A stretch of DNA of 64,000 nt. Source: Streptomyces sp. T12 (GTDB lineage Bacteria; Actinomycetota; Actinomycetes; Streptomycetales; Streptomycetaceae). Location of the stretch: assembly GCF_028736035.1 (NCBI RefSeq), contig NZ_CP117866.1:6820001-6884000 (forward strand). The letters run 5' to 3'. The translations under genes and the position numbers were made by a program. The notes under the pieces were generated by a model that saw only the letters and a program-made list of their open reading frames with translations, was not told the DNA's origin and did no database searches. The stretch's first letter is position 1. Each line of letters begins with the position of its first letter. Of this stretch, positions 8,372 to 15,225 are shown in pieces.

Positions 8372-9646
8372 GTGACTGCCACCGGACCGTGCAATGGCCT
8401 CGGCGTCGTCGACGTTGTCGCGCTCGGCGAGTCCATGGTCACGTTCCTGCCCACGCGGCCGGGGCGCCTCGCCGATGTGCCCTCGTTCGAGCGGGGGATC
8501 GGGGGTGCGGAGTCCAATGTCGCGTGCGGGCTCGCTGCCGCCGGGCACGCCGTGCGGTGGGTGAGCCGGGTGGGGGCGGACGGGTTCGGCGACCACTTGG
8601 TGGAGGCGATCGGCGGGTACGGCGTCGACGTCTCGGCCGTACGCCGGGATCCGGTGCGGCCGACGGGGGTGTACTTCCGCACGGCCGGGGACCGGGCGAC
8701 GGACGCGCACGAGGTGGCGTACTACCGGGCGGGGTCGGCGGCGTCGGCGATGTCCGTGGAGAACGTGGATCCGGAGGCGGTGCGGGCCGCGCGGGTGCTG
8801 CATCTGTCGGGGATCACGGCGGCGTTGTCGGAGGGGTGCCTGGGGCTGCTGCGGCAGCTGACCGCTCCGGACGAGGGCCGCCCGCTGGTCTCCTTCGACG
8901 TGAACCACCGGGCCGGCCTGTGGCAGGACGCCGACGGTCCGCTGGTGCTGCTGGAGCTGGCACGCGGGGCGGACATCGTGTTCGTGGGCGTTGACGAGGC
9001 GGAGGAGGCCTGGGGGGTGACGGGAGGTCCGGAGTCGATCCGGGAGGCGCTGCCGGAGCCGCGGGTGTTGGTCGTGAAGGACGGGGGGCGTGGAGCGACC
9101 GTGTTCGCCTCGGCCGCGGGCGATCGTGCCGCCAGGGCGGCTCCCGGCCCGCAGAGGGACGGCAGCCCGTCGGCGCCGGGCGGTGCGACCCGCCCCCGGC
9201 CTCCGCTCGCGCCGGGCGCCTCACGAAGCCACCCCGCCGGAGCTGCCCCGGCGTCAGACGCGGACATGACGCCGGACGCGGACATGACGCCGGACGCGGA
9301 CATGACGCCGGACGCGGACATGACGCCGGACGCCGGCACGACGCCGACCACCTTCGTCCCCGCCCTCCACGTCGAGGTCGCGGCGGCCACCGGCGCAGGC
9401 GACGCCTTCGCCGCCGGCTTCCTCTCCGCCACCCTCCGCGCCCTCCCCCTCCGCGACCGCCTCCGGCACGGTCACCTCTGGGCTGCCGCCGCCCTCACCG
9501 CCCCCGGCGACCTAGCCGCACCCCCCTCCCGCGACCACGCCGACCGCCTGGTCGCCCTCGACGACCCCGCGTGGGAGAAACTTCGACTCGGCCCCGGCTG
9601 GACGCAAGCCACTGAGCGGGCCGACGAGGAGGTACGTACGCCATGA
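8372..9646 (+). CDS. PfkB-family carbohydrate kinase (KDG-kinase-like) with an insertion
   Basis: 424 residues from the GTG at 8372, placed by GAGGAG eleven bases upstream; the open frame upstream of it is non-coding antisense of the neighbouring genes. Ribokinase-family signatures are VVALGESMVTFLP at the N-terminus, GGAESNVACGLAAAGHAVRWVS, and the C-terminal ATGAGDAFAAGF with the catalytic Asp. It most resembles 2-keto-3-deoxygluconate kinases. Unusually, a ~75-residue low-complexity insertion, Pro/Ala-rich and ending in four perfect DADMTP repeats (18-base DNA repeats, 9257-9328), sits before the ATP-binding motif. The stop overlaps the IclR gene start (ATGA). The role in a D-amino-acid locus is unclear. 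Confidence 0.85.
   Translation: MTATGPCNGLGVVDVVALGESMVTFLPTRPGRLADVPSFERGIGGAESNVACGLAAAGHAVRWVSRVGADGFGDHLVEAIGGYGVDVSAVRRDPVRPTGVYFRTAGDRATDAHEVAYYRAGSAASAMSVENVDPEAVRAARVLHLSGITAALSEGCLGLLRQLTAPDEGRPLVSFDVNHRAGLWQDADGPLVLLELARGADIVFVGVDEAEEAWGVTGGPESIREALPEPRVLVVKDGGRGATVFASAAGDRAARAAPGPQRDGSPSAPGGATRPRPPLAPGASRSHPAGAAPASDADMTPDADMTPDADMTPDADMTPDAGTTPTTFVPALHVEVAAATGAGDAFAAGFLSATLRALPLRDRLRHGHLWAAAALTAPGDLAAPPSRDHADRLVALDDPAWEKLRLGPGWTQATERADEEVRTP
9257..9328 (+). repeat. Four perfect 18-bp tandem repeats inside the kinase gene
   Basis: Unit GACGCGGACATGACGCCG, four exact copies, plus a degenerate fifth to 9346. The unit length keeps the reading frame and encodes DADMTP. Exact identity of the copies implies recent expansion by slippage or unequal exchange. 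Confidence 0.9.
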
Positions 9647-10404
9647 GCCAGACCGTCGACCGTGCGCTCAGCATCCTGCCGCTGCTCGCGGAGGGCCCCG
9701 CCGACCTCGGCCAGGTCGCCGACCGCCTCGGCGTCCACAAATCCACGGCCCTGCGCCTCCTGCGCACCCTGCACGAGCACGGCCTCGTCTACCGCCAGTC
9801 CGATCAGCGCTACCGCCTCGGCGCCCGCCTGATCGCCCTCGCCCAGGAGGCGATGGAGAACCTTGACATCCGCGAGATCGCCCACCCCCACCTGGTCCGG
9901 CTGAACGAGAGCTGCGGGCACACCGTGCACCTCGCCGTGTACGAGGAGGACGAGGTGCTGTACATCGACAAGGTCGAGAGCCGGTACCCCGTACGGATGT
10001 ACTCGCGGATCGGCAAGCCCGTCGCCATCACCGTCGCCGCCGTCGCGAAGCTTCTCCTCGCCGATCTGGCCGAGCAGGAGCGCCGTGCCCTCGCCGAGAA
10101 GCTCGACTACCCCATGTACACGGCCCGTTCCACCCCCAACGCCCCTGCTTTCCTGCGGGAGTTGGACAAGGTACGCGAACAGGGCTGGGCCACCGACCTC
10201 GGTGGCCACGAGGAGTCCATCAACTGCGTCGCCGCGCCGATCCGCGGTGCCGACGGCCGGGTCGTCGCCGCGATGTCGGTCTCCGCGCCGAACGTCGTCG
10301 TCACCGCCGACGAACTCCTCACCCTGCTCCCGCTGGTACGCCGTACGGCGGACGACATCAGCGGCGAGTACTCCGGCAGGACCTCAGTGAAAGGCACCGC
10401 ATGA
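9643..10404 (+). CDS. IclR-family transcriptional regulator
   Basis: 253 residues. The N-terminal winged helix-turn-helix is clear (SQTVDRALSILPLLAEGP, then LGVHKSTALRLLRTLHEHGL), followed by the IclR ligand-binding domain (EIAHPHLVRLNESCGHTVHL, DKVESRYPVRMYSRIGKP, GHEESINCVAAPIRGADGRVVAAMSVSAP). Such proteins bind short palindromes as dimers and respond to a small metabolite. It overlaps the kinase stop by four bases and the RidA start by four, so it is co-translated within the plus-strand operon. The likely target is the palindrome at 8254-8278; the effector may be a D-amino acid or its keto acid (inference). Confidence 0.93.
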   Translation: MSQTVDRALSILPLLAEGPADLGQVADRLGVHKSTALRLLRTLHEHGLVYRQSDQRYRLGARLIALAQEAMENLDIREIAHPHLVRLNESCGHTVHLAVYEEDEVLYIDKVESRYPVRMYSRIGKPVAITVAAVAKLLLADLAEQERRALAEKLDYPMYTARSTPNAPAFLRELDKVREQGWATDLGGHEESINCVAAPIRGADGRVVAAMSVSAPNVVVTADELLTLLPLVRRTADDISGEYSGRTSVKGTA

Positions 10405-10811
10405 CCGAGAAGATCGCGCTCACCCCGAAGACCCACACCACCCCGCCCGCGAAGTTCTCCCATGGTGTGAAGAAGGGGAACATTCTCCAAGTGGCGGGGC
10501 AGGTCGGCTTCCTCCCCGCGGTCGAGGGGCAGCCCCCGACGCCCGCCGGCCCCACCCTGCGCGAGCAGACCCTCCAGACCCTCGCCAACGTCAAGGCGAT
10601 CCTGGAGGAGGGCGGTTCCTCCTGGGACGACGTCATGATGATCCGCGTCTATCTGACGGACGTCGCCCACTTCGCCGAGATGAACGACATCTACAACGCC
10701 TACTTCGAGGAGCAGGGGCTGACCCAGCCGCCCGCCGCGCGCACGACGGTGTACGTCGGCCTGCCGGCGGGGCTCCTCATCGAGATCGACGCGCTGGCCG
10801 TACTCGGCTGA
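10401..10811 (+). CDS. RidA-family enamine/imine deaminase
   Basis: 136 residues covering the whole YjgF/YER057c/UK114 fold: QVAGQVGFLPAVEG, LREQTLQTLANVKAILEEGGSSWDDVMMIRVYLTDVAHFAEMN, and the signature RTTVYVGLPAGLLIEIDALA, with the conserved Arg of the active site. RidA proteins hydrolyse reactive enamine/imine intermediates released by PLP dehydratases, such as 2-aminoacrylate from serine. Its placement (ATGA overlap after the IclR regulator) beside a D-serine-dehydratase-like enzyme fits a detoxifying partner role. The active-site assignment is from family knowledge. Confidence 0.92.
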   Translation: MTEKIALTPKTHTTPPAKFSHGVKKGNILQVAGQVGFLPAVEGQPPTPAGPTLREQTLQTLANVKAILEEGGSSWDDVMMIRVYLTDVAHFAEMNDIYNAYFEEQGLTQPPAARTTVYVGLPAGLLIEIDALAVLG

Positions 10812-10850
10812 CGCCCCCTCACCCCCCGCACGCCGTACACGGCATGGTGT

Positions 10851-10874
10851 CCGTCACTCCGTCACTCCGTCACC
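10851..10874 (+). repeat. CCGTCACT-type 8-bp repeats upstream of the permease gene
   Basis: Two exact copies and one near-exact copy of an eight-base unit lie in the 129-base gap between the RidA and permease genes. They could be binding half-sites or simple slippage repeats; no palindrome is present. Confidence 0.5.
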
Positions 10875-10940
10875 CCTGGGACGCCATGCCGCGATCCCCC
10901 CTGCCCGAAAGCTTTATGTACTTACCGCGAGGACCCCCGA

Positions 10941-12428
10941 ATGTCCCCTCTGTCCCTCCCGCTCGCCGCATCCGCCCCAGCCGAGACACCACCCCACACC
11001 GGCGGACTGCTCCTCCTCATCGACGGTACGGCCGGACTGCTGACGGTCGCCGCCATCGGCATCGCCCTGCTCCTGTTCCTGATCATCAAGACGCGCCTGC
11101 AGCCCTTCGTGGCCCTCCTGGCCGTCTCCATAGCCGTCGGCCTGATGGCGGGCCTGTCGGTCACCGAACTCTTCGGCACCGTCCAGCGCTCGGACGCGGT
11201 GTCGACCATCGAGTCCGGCATGGGCGGCATCCTCGGCCACGTCGCGATCATCATCGGCCTGGGCACCATGCTCGGCGCGATCCTCGAAGTCAGCGGCGGC
11301 GCGGAGGTGTTGGCGTCGCGCCTGCTCAACCTCTTCGGCGAGAAGCGCGCCCCCCTCGCCATGGGCCTCACCGGCCTGATCTTCGGCATCCCGGTCTTCT
11401 TCGACGTCGGCATCTTCGTCCTCGCGCCGATCGTGTACGCGGCGGCCAAGCGCTCGGGCAAGTCGATCCTGCTGTACTGCCTGCCGCTGCTGGCCGGCCT
11501 GTCGATGACCCACGCCTTCCTGCCCCCGCACCCCGGTCCGGTCGCGGCAGCCGGCCTGCTCCACGTCCAGCTGGGCTGGGTCATCCTGATGGGCGTCGTC
11601 TGCGGCATCCCGGCGGTGCTGGCCGCGTGGGCGTTCTCCGGCTGGATCGGGCGGCGCGTCTTCGTCGCCGTACCGCAGGACATGGTCGAGGCGGCCGACG
11701 AGGCCAAGCAGGCCGTGATCGACGAGCAGCGCGCGGCAGGGGTCGAACCGCAGGAGAAGCCCGTCCCCCTCGGCACGGTCCTCGGCATCATCGGTACGCC
11801 GCTGGTGCTGATCCTGGCGGCCACCTTCTCCTCGATCGCCCTGGACCCCTCCACCACCCGCTCGGTGATCGAGTTCTTCGGCCACCCGTTCGTGGCCCTG
11901 ACGATCGCCCTGCTGCTCGCGTACTACCTGCTGGGCATCCGCCGCGGCTGGTCGCGCAAGTCCCTGGAAACGGTGTCGACTTCCTCGCTCAAGCCGGTCG
12001 GCAACATCCTCCTGGTCGTCGGCGCGGGCGGTGTCTTCGGTGCCATCCTCAAGGCCAGCGGCGTCGCCCAGGCCCTCTCCGACACCTTCAACGACGTCGG
12101 CCTCCCGGTCATCGTCCTGTCGTACCTGATCTCGCTGGTCCTGCGGGTGGCCCAGGGCTCGGCGACGGTCGCCATCGTCACGACGGCCGGCATCGTCGCC
12201 CCACTCCTCACCGAGGGCGACCACTCCCAGCCCTTCATCGCCCTCGTCATCATGGCCATCTCGGCGGGCTCGATCTTCGCCTCACACGTCAACGACGGCG
12301 GCTTCTGGATCGTCGCCAAGTACTTCGGTATCAGCGAGCGGGACACGTTGAAGACGTGGACCGTGCTGGAGAGTGTGTTGTCGGTGGCCGGGTTTGTGGT
12401 GGCGGTGGTGTTGAGCGTGTTCGTTTAG
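10941..12428 (+). CDS. GntP-family permease (gluconate / D-serine type)
   Basis: 495 residues with about twelve to fourteen hydrophobic segments. GntP-family traits include IGLGTMLGAILEVSGGAEVLA, the HPGPVAAAGLL loop after THAFLPP, GAGGVFGAILKASGVAQAL, and the end motif NDGGFWIVAKYFGISERDTLKTW. Members import gluconate-type acids or, in DsdX, D-serine by proton symport across the cell membrane. In this locus uptake of a D-amino acid or related hydroxy acid is the most coherent role (inference). It starts at an ATG with GAGGA upstream, 129 bases after the RidA gene, and may be part of that operon. The 3' end is partially duplicated 80-270 bases downstream. Confidence 0.9.
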   Translation: MSPLSLPLAASAPAETPPHTGGLLLLIDGTAGLLTVAAIGIALLLFLIIKTRLQPFVALLAVSIAVGLMAGLSVTELFGTVQRSDAVSTIESGMGGILGHVAIIIGLGTMLGAILEVSGGAEVLASRLLNLFGEKRAPLAMGLTGLIFGIPVFFDVGIFVLAPIVYAAAKRSGKSILLYCLPLLAGLSMTHAFLPPHPGPVAAAGLLHVQLGWVILMGVVCGIPAVLAAWAFSGWIGRRVFVAVPQDMVEAADEAKQAVIDEQRAAGVEPQEKPVPLGTVLGIIGTPLVLILAATFSSIALDPSTTRSVIEFFGHPFVALTIALLLAYYLLGIRRGWSRKSLETVSTSSLKPVGNILLVVGAGGVFGAILKASGVAQALSDTFNDVGLPVIVLSYLISLVLRVAQGSATVAIVTTAGIVAPLLTEGDHSQPFIALVIMAISAGSIFASHVNDGGFWIVAKYFGISERDTLKTWTVLESVLSVAGFVVAVVLSVFV

Positions 12429-12508
12429 GGGCGATTGCGGCTTTGTGTATCGGCTGCTTTTGTCTGGTGGCGCGGAGGTGGTGGCGGTCCTGCCTTGGTG
12501 GTGGGACC

Positions 12509-12695
12509 GCTCGATCTTCGCCTCGCACGTCGACGACGGTGCCCGCGCGCGGAGCGCGCTGATGGATGCAGTTGGGTCGTCGCCGAGTACTTCGGTATCA
12601 GCGAGCGGGACACGTTGAAGACGTGGACCGTGCTGGAGAGTGTGTTGTCGGTGGCCGGGTTCGTGGTGGCGGTGGTGTTGAGCTTGTTCGTGTAA
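12509..12695 (+). pseudogene. Remnant duplicate of the 3' end of the GntP permease gene
   Basis: Positions 12509-12540 match about 12268-12299, and 12571-12695 match about 12301-12428, both nearly base for base, including the frame for AEYFGISERDTLKTWTVLES and its own stop codon. The two parts are separated by a 30-base insert (12541-12570) rich in GCGC. No 5' part of a second permease exists, so this is a truncated tandem duplication or the scar of deletion between two permease copies. Confidence 0.85.
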
Positions 12696-12735
12696 CGATG
12701 CGGGGGCTGGTTGCGCGGGACACAGGGTTGTCGAC

Positions 12736-12749
12736 CATACTGCTCCGCT
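12736..12749 (+). promoter_or_regulatory. Candidate -10 region for a leaderless start at 12750
   Basis: CATACT at 12736-12741 lies eight bases before the GTG at 12750, and there is no Shine-Dalgarno sequence. This suggests transcription starting at the GTG. TTGCGC about 19 bases upstream could be a weak -35. Confidence 0.35.
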
Positions 12750-13391
12750 GTGGAGCAGCGCATAGGTTCAGGCAGCCAGCCCCTGGAAGGCGCCGGGTTC
12801 GACCCGGCCTTCATCCCCGGGCTCACCTCGCCCGTGTCCGCCGAGCCGGTGGACGTGAAGGACGAGGACGTGGCCGAGGAGTCCGCCTCCGAGAAGACCG
12901 GTTCCGAGGGGACGGATTCCGCGAAGTCGGGATCCGCGAAGTCGGAATCAGAGGACTCGGAATCAGAGGAGTCGGACTCCGGGGATACGGATCTCGAAGC
13001 CGCCGACGAGCCCGAGGCCGAGGTGGAGGCCGATGACGAGGCGGACGAGGCCGAGGAAGAGGCTCCGGTCGACGGTCCCGTCTTCGAGGCCGCCGACCGC
13101 CGGGCCCGTATCGTCGCCGATCACAAGGGCGTCCGTCTCTCCCTGGACGACCAGGAGTGCGAGTTCCGTTGGGACGAGATCGGCGCGATCGAGACGGAGG
13201 CCCCGCGCTTCGGGAAGCGTTTCACCGTCACGGTGCACACTCCTGACCGCCGCTGGTACCCGATCGAGATCGAGGCGGCGGCCAGGAGCCGCTTCAAAGA
13301 GTGGGACGAGCAGTTGGACGCGGTCCTCGACGCCTACTTCGAAGAAGGCGACGCCGAGGAAGAGGCCGCAGTGGAAGCGGACGCCAAGTAG
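12750..13391 (+). CDS. Acidic low-complexity protein with a C-terminal PH-like domain
   Basis: 213 residues from the GTG at 12750 (VEQRIGSGSQPLEG). Residues ~25-110 are an acidic/Ser-rich linker (SESEDSESEESDSGDTD). The C-terminal ~90 residues (ARIVADHKGVRLSLDDQECEF through KEWDEQLDAVLDAYF) form a small beta-rich domain with a terminal helix. That domain is recognisably related to the C-terminal half of the protein at 22570-23004 (shared pattern V-x-L-x-hydrophobic...F-x-W-x-E-hydrophobic...V-x-V-x-x-x-D-x-R-x-Y...R-x-x-E-W). No signal peptide or membrane helix. Function unknown; a cytoplasmic scaffold or interaction role is a guess. Confidence 0.7.
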   Translation: MEQRIGSGSQPLEGAGFDPAFIPGLTSPVSAEPVDVKDEDVAEESASEKTGSEGTDSAKSGSAKSESEDSESEESDSGDTDLEAADEPEAEVEADDEADEAEEEAPVDGPVFEAADRRARIVADHKGVRLSLDDQECEFRWDEIGAIETEAPRFGKRFTVTVHTPDRRWYPIEIEAAARSRFKEWDEQLDAVLDAYFEEGDAEEEAAVEADAK

Positions 13392-13439
13392 CCGGTTGCC
13401 CAGTAGCCGGTTGCCCAGCAGCCGGCTGCCGCCGAGCGG
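13391..13439. repeat. Tandem AGCCGGTTGCCCAGT-type repeats between convergent genes
   Basis: Roughly three imperfect copies of a 15-base unit occupy the gap between the stop codons of two convergent genes. GCCGG/CCGGC elements can fold back, so the segment may also act as a terminator. Confidence 0.5.
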
Positions 13440-14792
13440 CTAGCTGCAGTACTGGGCTTCCTTGCCGATGGACCGGTACATGCAGTCCGAGTTCTCCAGC
13501 AGCTGCAGCACCGCATCCCGGTTCCGGGACGTCTCCCGCTCGATCACCTCGTCGGGCGGGTAGAACCCACCCCCGCCGCTGGAGGACGGGTACATCTCGA
13601 AGGTGTACGCGAAGATCTTCTGGTTGCCCCACAGCCAGTCGTCGATCGACCCGTCGGTGATGTACAGGTCACTGGACTGCTCCGGCGTATAGCCGTTGCT
13701 CGCCGCCATCTTCTGCCCGACCGTGGCGAACGCGTTCCGGTCGTCCGCGGTCATGCCGGTCGTCGTGTCGGCGGACGTGTACCCGAAGGGCCACAACACC
13801 AGCTCGCTGTAGGTGTGGAAGTCGACGCCGGCCTTGATCTGCTGAACCCCGCCGACCACGCGGCTGCGCACGAAGTTGGCGACCACCTTGACCTCCGGCG
13901 CCGACTCGGCTGACGCGCCCCGGTACGTGTCGGAGGACGGCGACCCGGACGAACCGCCACAGCAGCCCCAGCGGTAGTTCCAGTTCCGGTTCATGTCCGT
14001 CCCGACGTACGACGAACCGGAGTTGGGCTGCCGGTTCTTGCGCCACGACCGGTACGAGCCGGTGGCGATGTCGTACTCGCCGCCGTCCGGGTTGAGGTCG
14101 GGCACGATCCAGATCTCGCGGTTGTTCACCATGCTGGTGACCCGCGAGTCGCTGCCGTAGTCGGAGGTCAGCTCGCGCAGCAGATAGAGCGCCATCTCGA
14201 CGGTGAGGTGCTCACGGGCGTGCTGGTGGTGGGTGAAGAGGACCTCCGGCTCGGACTCGTCGGTCCCCACGTTGTCGCTGATCTTGATGGCGACGATGTT
14301 CCGGCCCTGGTACGACTGCCCGATCACGCGCTGGCTCGCGATGGAGGAGTTGGCCGAGACGATCGAGTTGATCTCGCTCGTCATCTCCGCGTAGTTGTGA
14401 TAGCGCGAGTCGCCGGAGGGGAAGTCGTAGAGGCGGACGTCGTCCTCGCCGGAGGAGCGGTCCGGGACCGCGCCGAGCGGGGTGACGTCGTAACCGAGGT
14501 CGCGCAGCTTCTTGATCTGGTCCGCGCGGCCGGAGACGACGACGCCGTGGCCGTGGACCTCGTCCACGGTCACACCCGTGCGCTGAAGTGCGGTGCGGTC
14601 CTTGGCGGTCGAGTGCATGTGAACCTCGTACTGCCGGGCGTCATCGGTCGAAGAGGCCGCCTTGGCGGCGCTGTCGGCGTTCGCGGACACGTTGCTGGAC
14701 AGGGGCGCCGCGAGGGCGAGGGCGAGCAGCGTGGCGAGCGCGGCGGTACGTCTGCCGCTGCGGGCGCCTGAGCCGCGTGTGCGAAGTCGCAT
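13440..14792 (-). CDS. Secreted M14 zinc carboxypeptidase
   Basis: 450 residues. A basic N-terminus and hydrophobic stretch form a Sec signal peptide (residues ~1-38), followed by an N-terminal propeptide (~45-120) and the peptidase domain. Zinc ligands are seen in HHQHAREH (His191, Glu194) and the later [15 protein letters not shown]; substrate residues occur in [11 protein letters not shown] and [19 protein letters not shown], and the catalytic Glu in [10 protein letters not shown]. It removes C-terminal residues from peptides outside the cell. AAGGAGAA precedes the ATG. A TTGACC/CACGAT promoter is visible at 14861-14889. Related Streptomyces enzymes resemble carboxypeptidase T; exact specificity is not predictable. 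Confidence 0.93.
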   Translation of the reverse strand: MRLRTRGSGARSGRRTAALATLLALALAAPLSSNVSANADSAAKAASSTDDARQYEVHMHSTAKDRTALQRTGVTVDEVHGHGVVVSGRADQIKKLRDLGYDVTPLGAVPDRSSGEDDVRLYDFPSGDSRYHNYAEMTSEINSIVSANSSIASQRVIGQSYQGRNIVAIKISDNVGTDESEPEVLFTHHQHAREHLTVEMALYLLRELTSDYGSDSRVTSMVNNREIWIVPDLNPDGGEYDIATGSYRSWRKNRQPNSGSSYVGTDMNRNWNYRWGCCGGSSGSPSSDTYRGASAESAPEVKVVANFVRSRVVGGVQQIKAGVDFHTYSELVLWPFGYTSADTTTGMTADDRNAFATVGQKMAASNGYTPEQSSDLYITDGSIDDWLWGNQKIFAYTFEMYPSSSGGGGFYPPDEVIERETSRNRDAVLQLLENSDCMYRSIGKEAQYCS

Positions 14793-14860
14793 GAATTCTC
14801 CTTGTGGGAGTGGGGGGTGGGGTTCACTGCGACGTACTGCGTGATGCGGGTGTGGCGCTC

Positions 14861-14889
14861 ATCGTGGGCCGGTGGCATGGACAGGTCAA
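14861..14889 (-). promoter_or_regulatory. Candidate promoter of the carboxypeptidase gene
   Basis: On the minus strand TTGACC (14889-14884) and CACGAT (14866-14861) are separated by 17 bases, a fair vegetative-type promoter. It would give a leader of about 60 bases before the ATG at 14792. Confidence 0.35.
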
Positions 14890-15153
14890 GAGCGACACGG
14901 TGATGGATGGCGTGAACCATTCGAAAATCAGCCGCGCAGTGTACGCGCGCGTAGTGCGTGGCGAGCGGTCCCGGACGAAGTCCACCCGGGGGTGTGAGCC
15001 GGGCGTGCGTACCGGCCTGGAGGCGGGGGAGGGTGAGGAACCGCGCAAGGGGGGAGCGGTGGGAGCGGCGGCAATGGCGGGGACCGGCGCACCCTCCGGC
15101 TCCCTTGCCGCTCGGCTCCTTCGGTCCTCGACACCTCCGCTCCTCGACTCCCT
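14890..15153. other. Non-coding gap upstream of the LuxR-type regulator
   Basis: Together with flanking elements this is a ~430-base divergent intergenic region between the carboxypeptidase and regulator genes. Open frames cross it on both strands, but none has a ribosome-binding site with consistent third-position GC bias. I support no gene in it. Confidence 0.5.
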
Positions 15154-15211
15154 GCTCCTCGGCTCCCTTCGACACCACCCGGGCTCCTCGGTTCCCTTCG
15201 ACACCACCCGG
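15154..15211 (+). repeat. Tandem 29-bp direct repeat in the leader of the LuxR-type regulator
   Basis: Two adjacent 29-base copies (15154-15182 and 15183-15211) differ at one base. The second runs into the GGAGGAA ribosome-binding site of the regulator gene. They could be tandem protein-binding sites or a slippage duplication. Confidence 0.85.
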
Positions 15212-15225
15212 AGGAACGGCTGATC

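Noticed and set aside
10844..12562. Plus-strand open frame of 572 codons across the GntP gene
   Set aside because: It is an out-of-frame shadow; the permease frame has clear membrane helices and family motifs.
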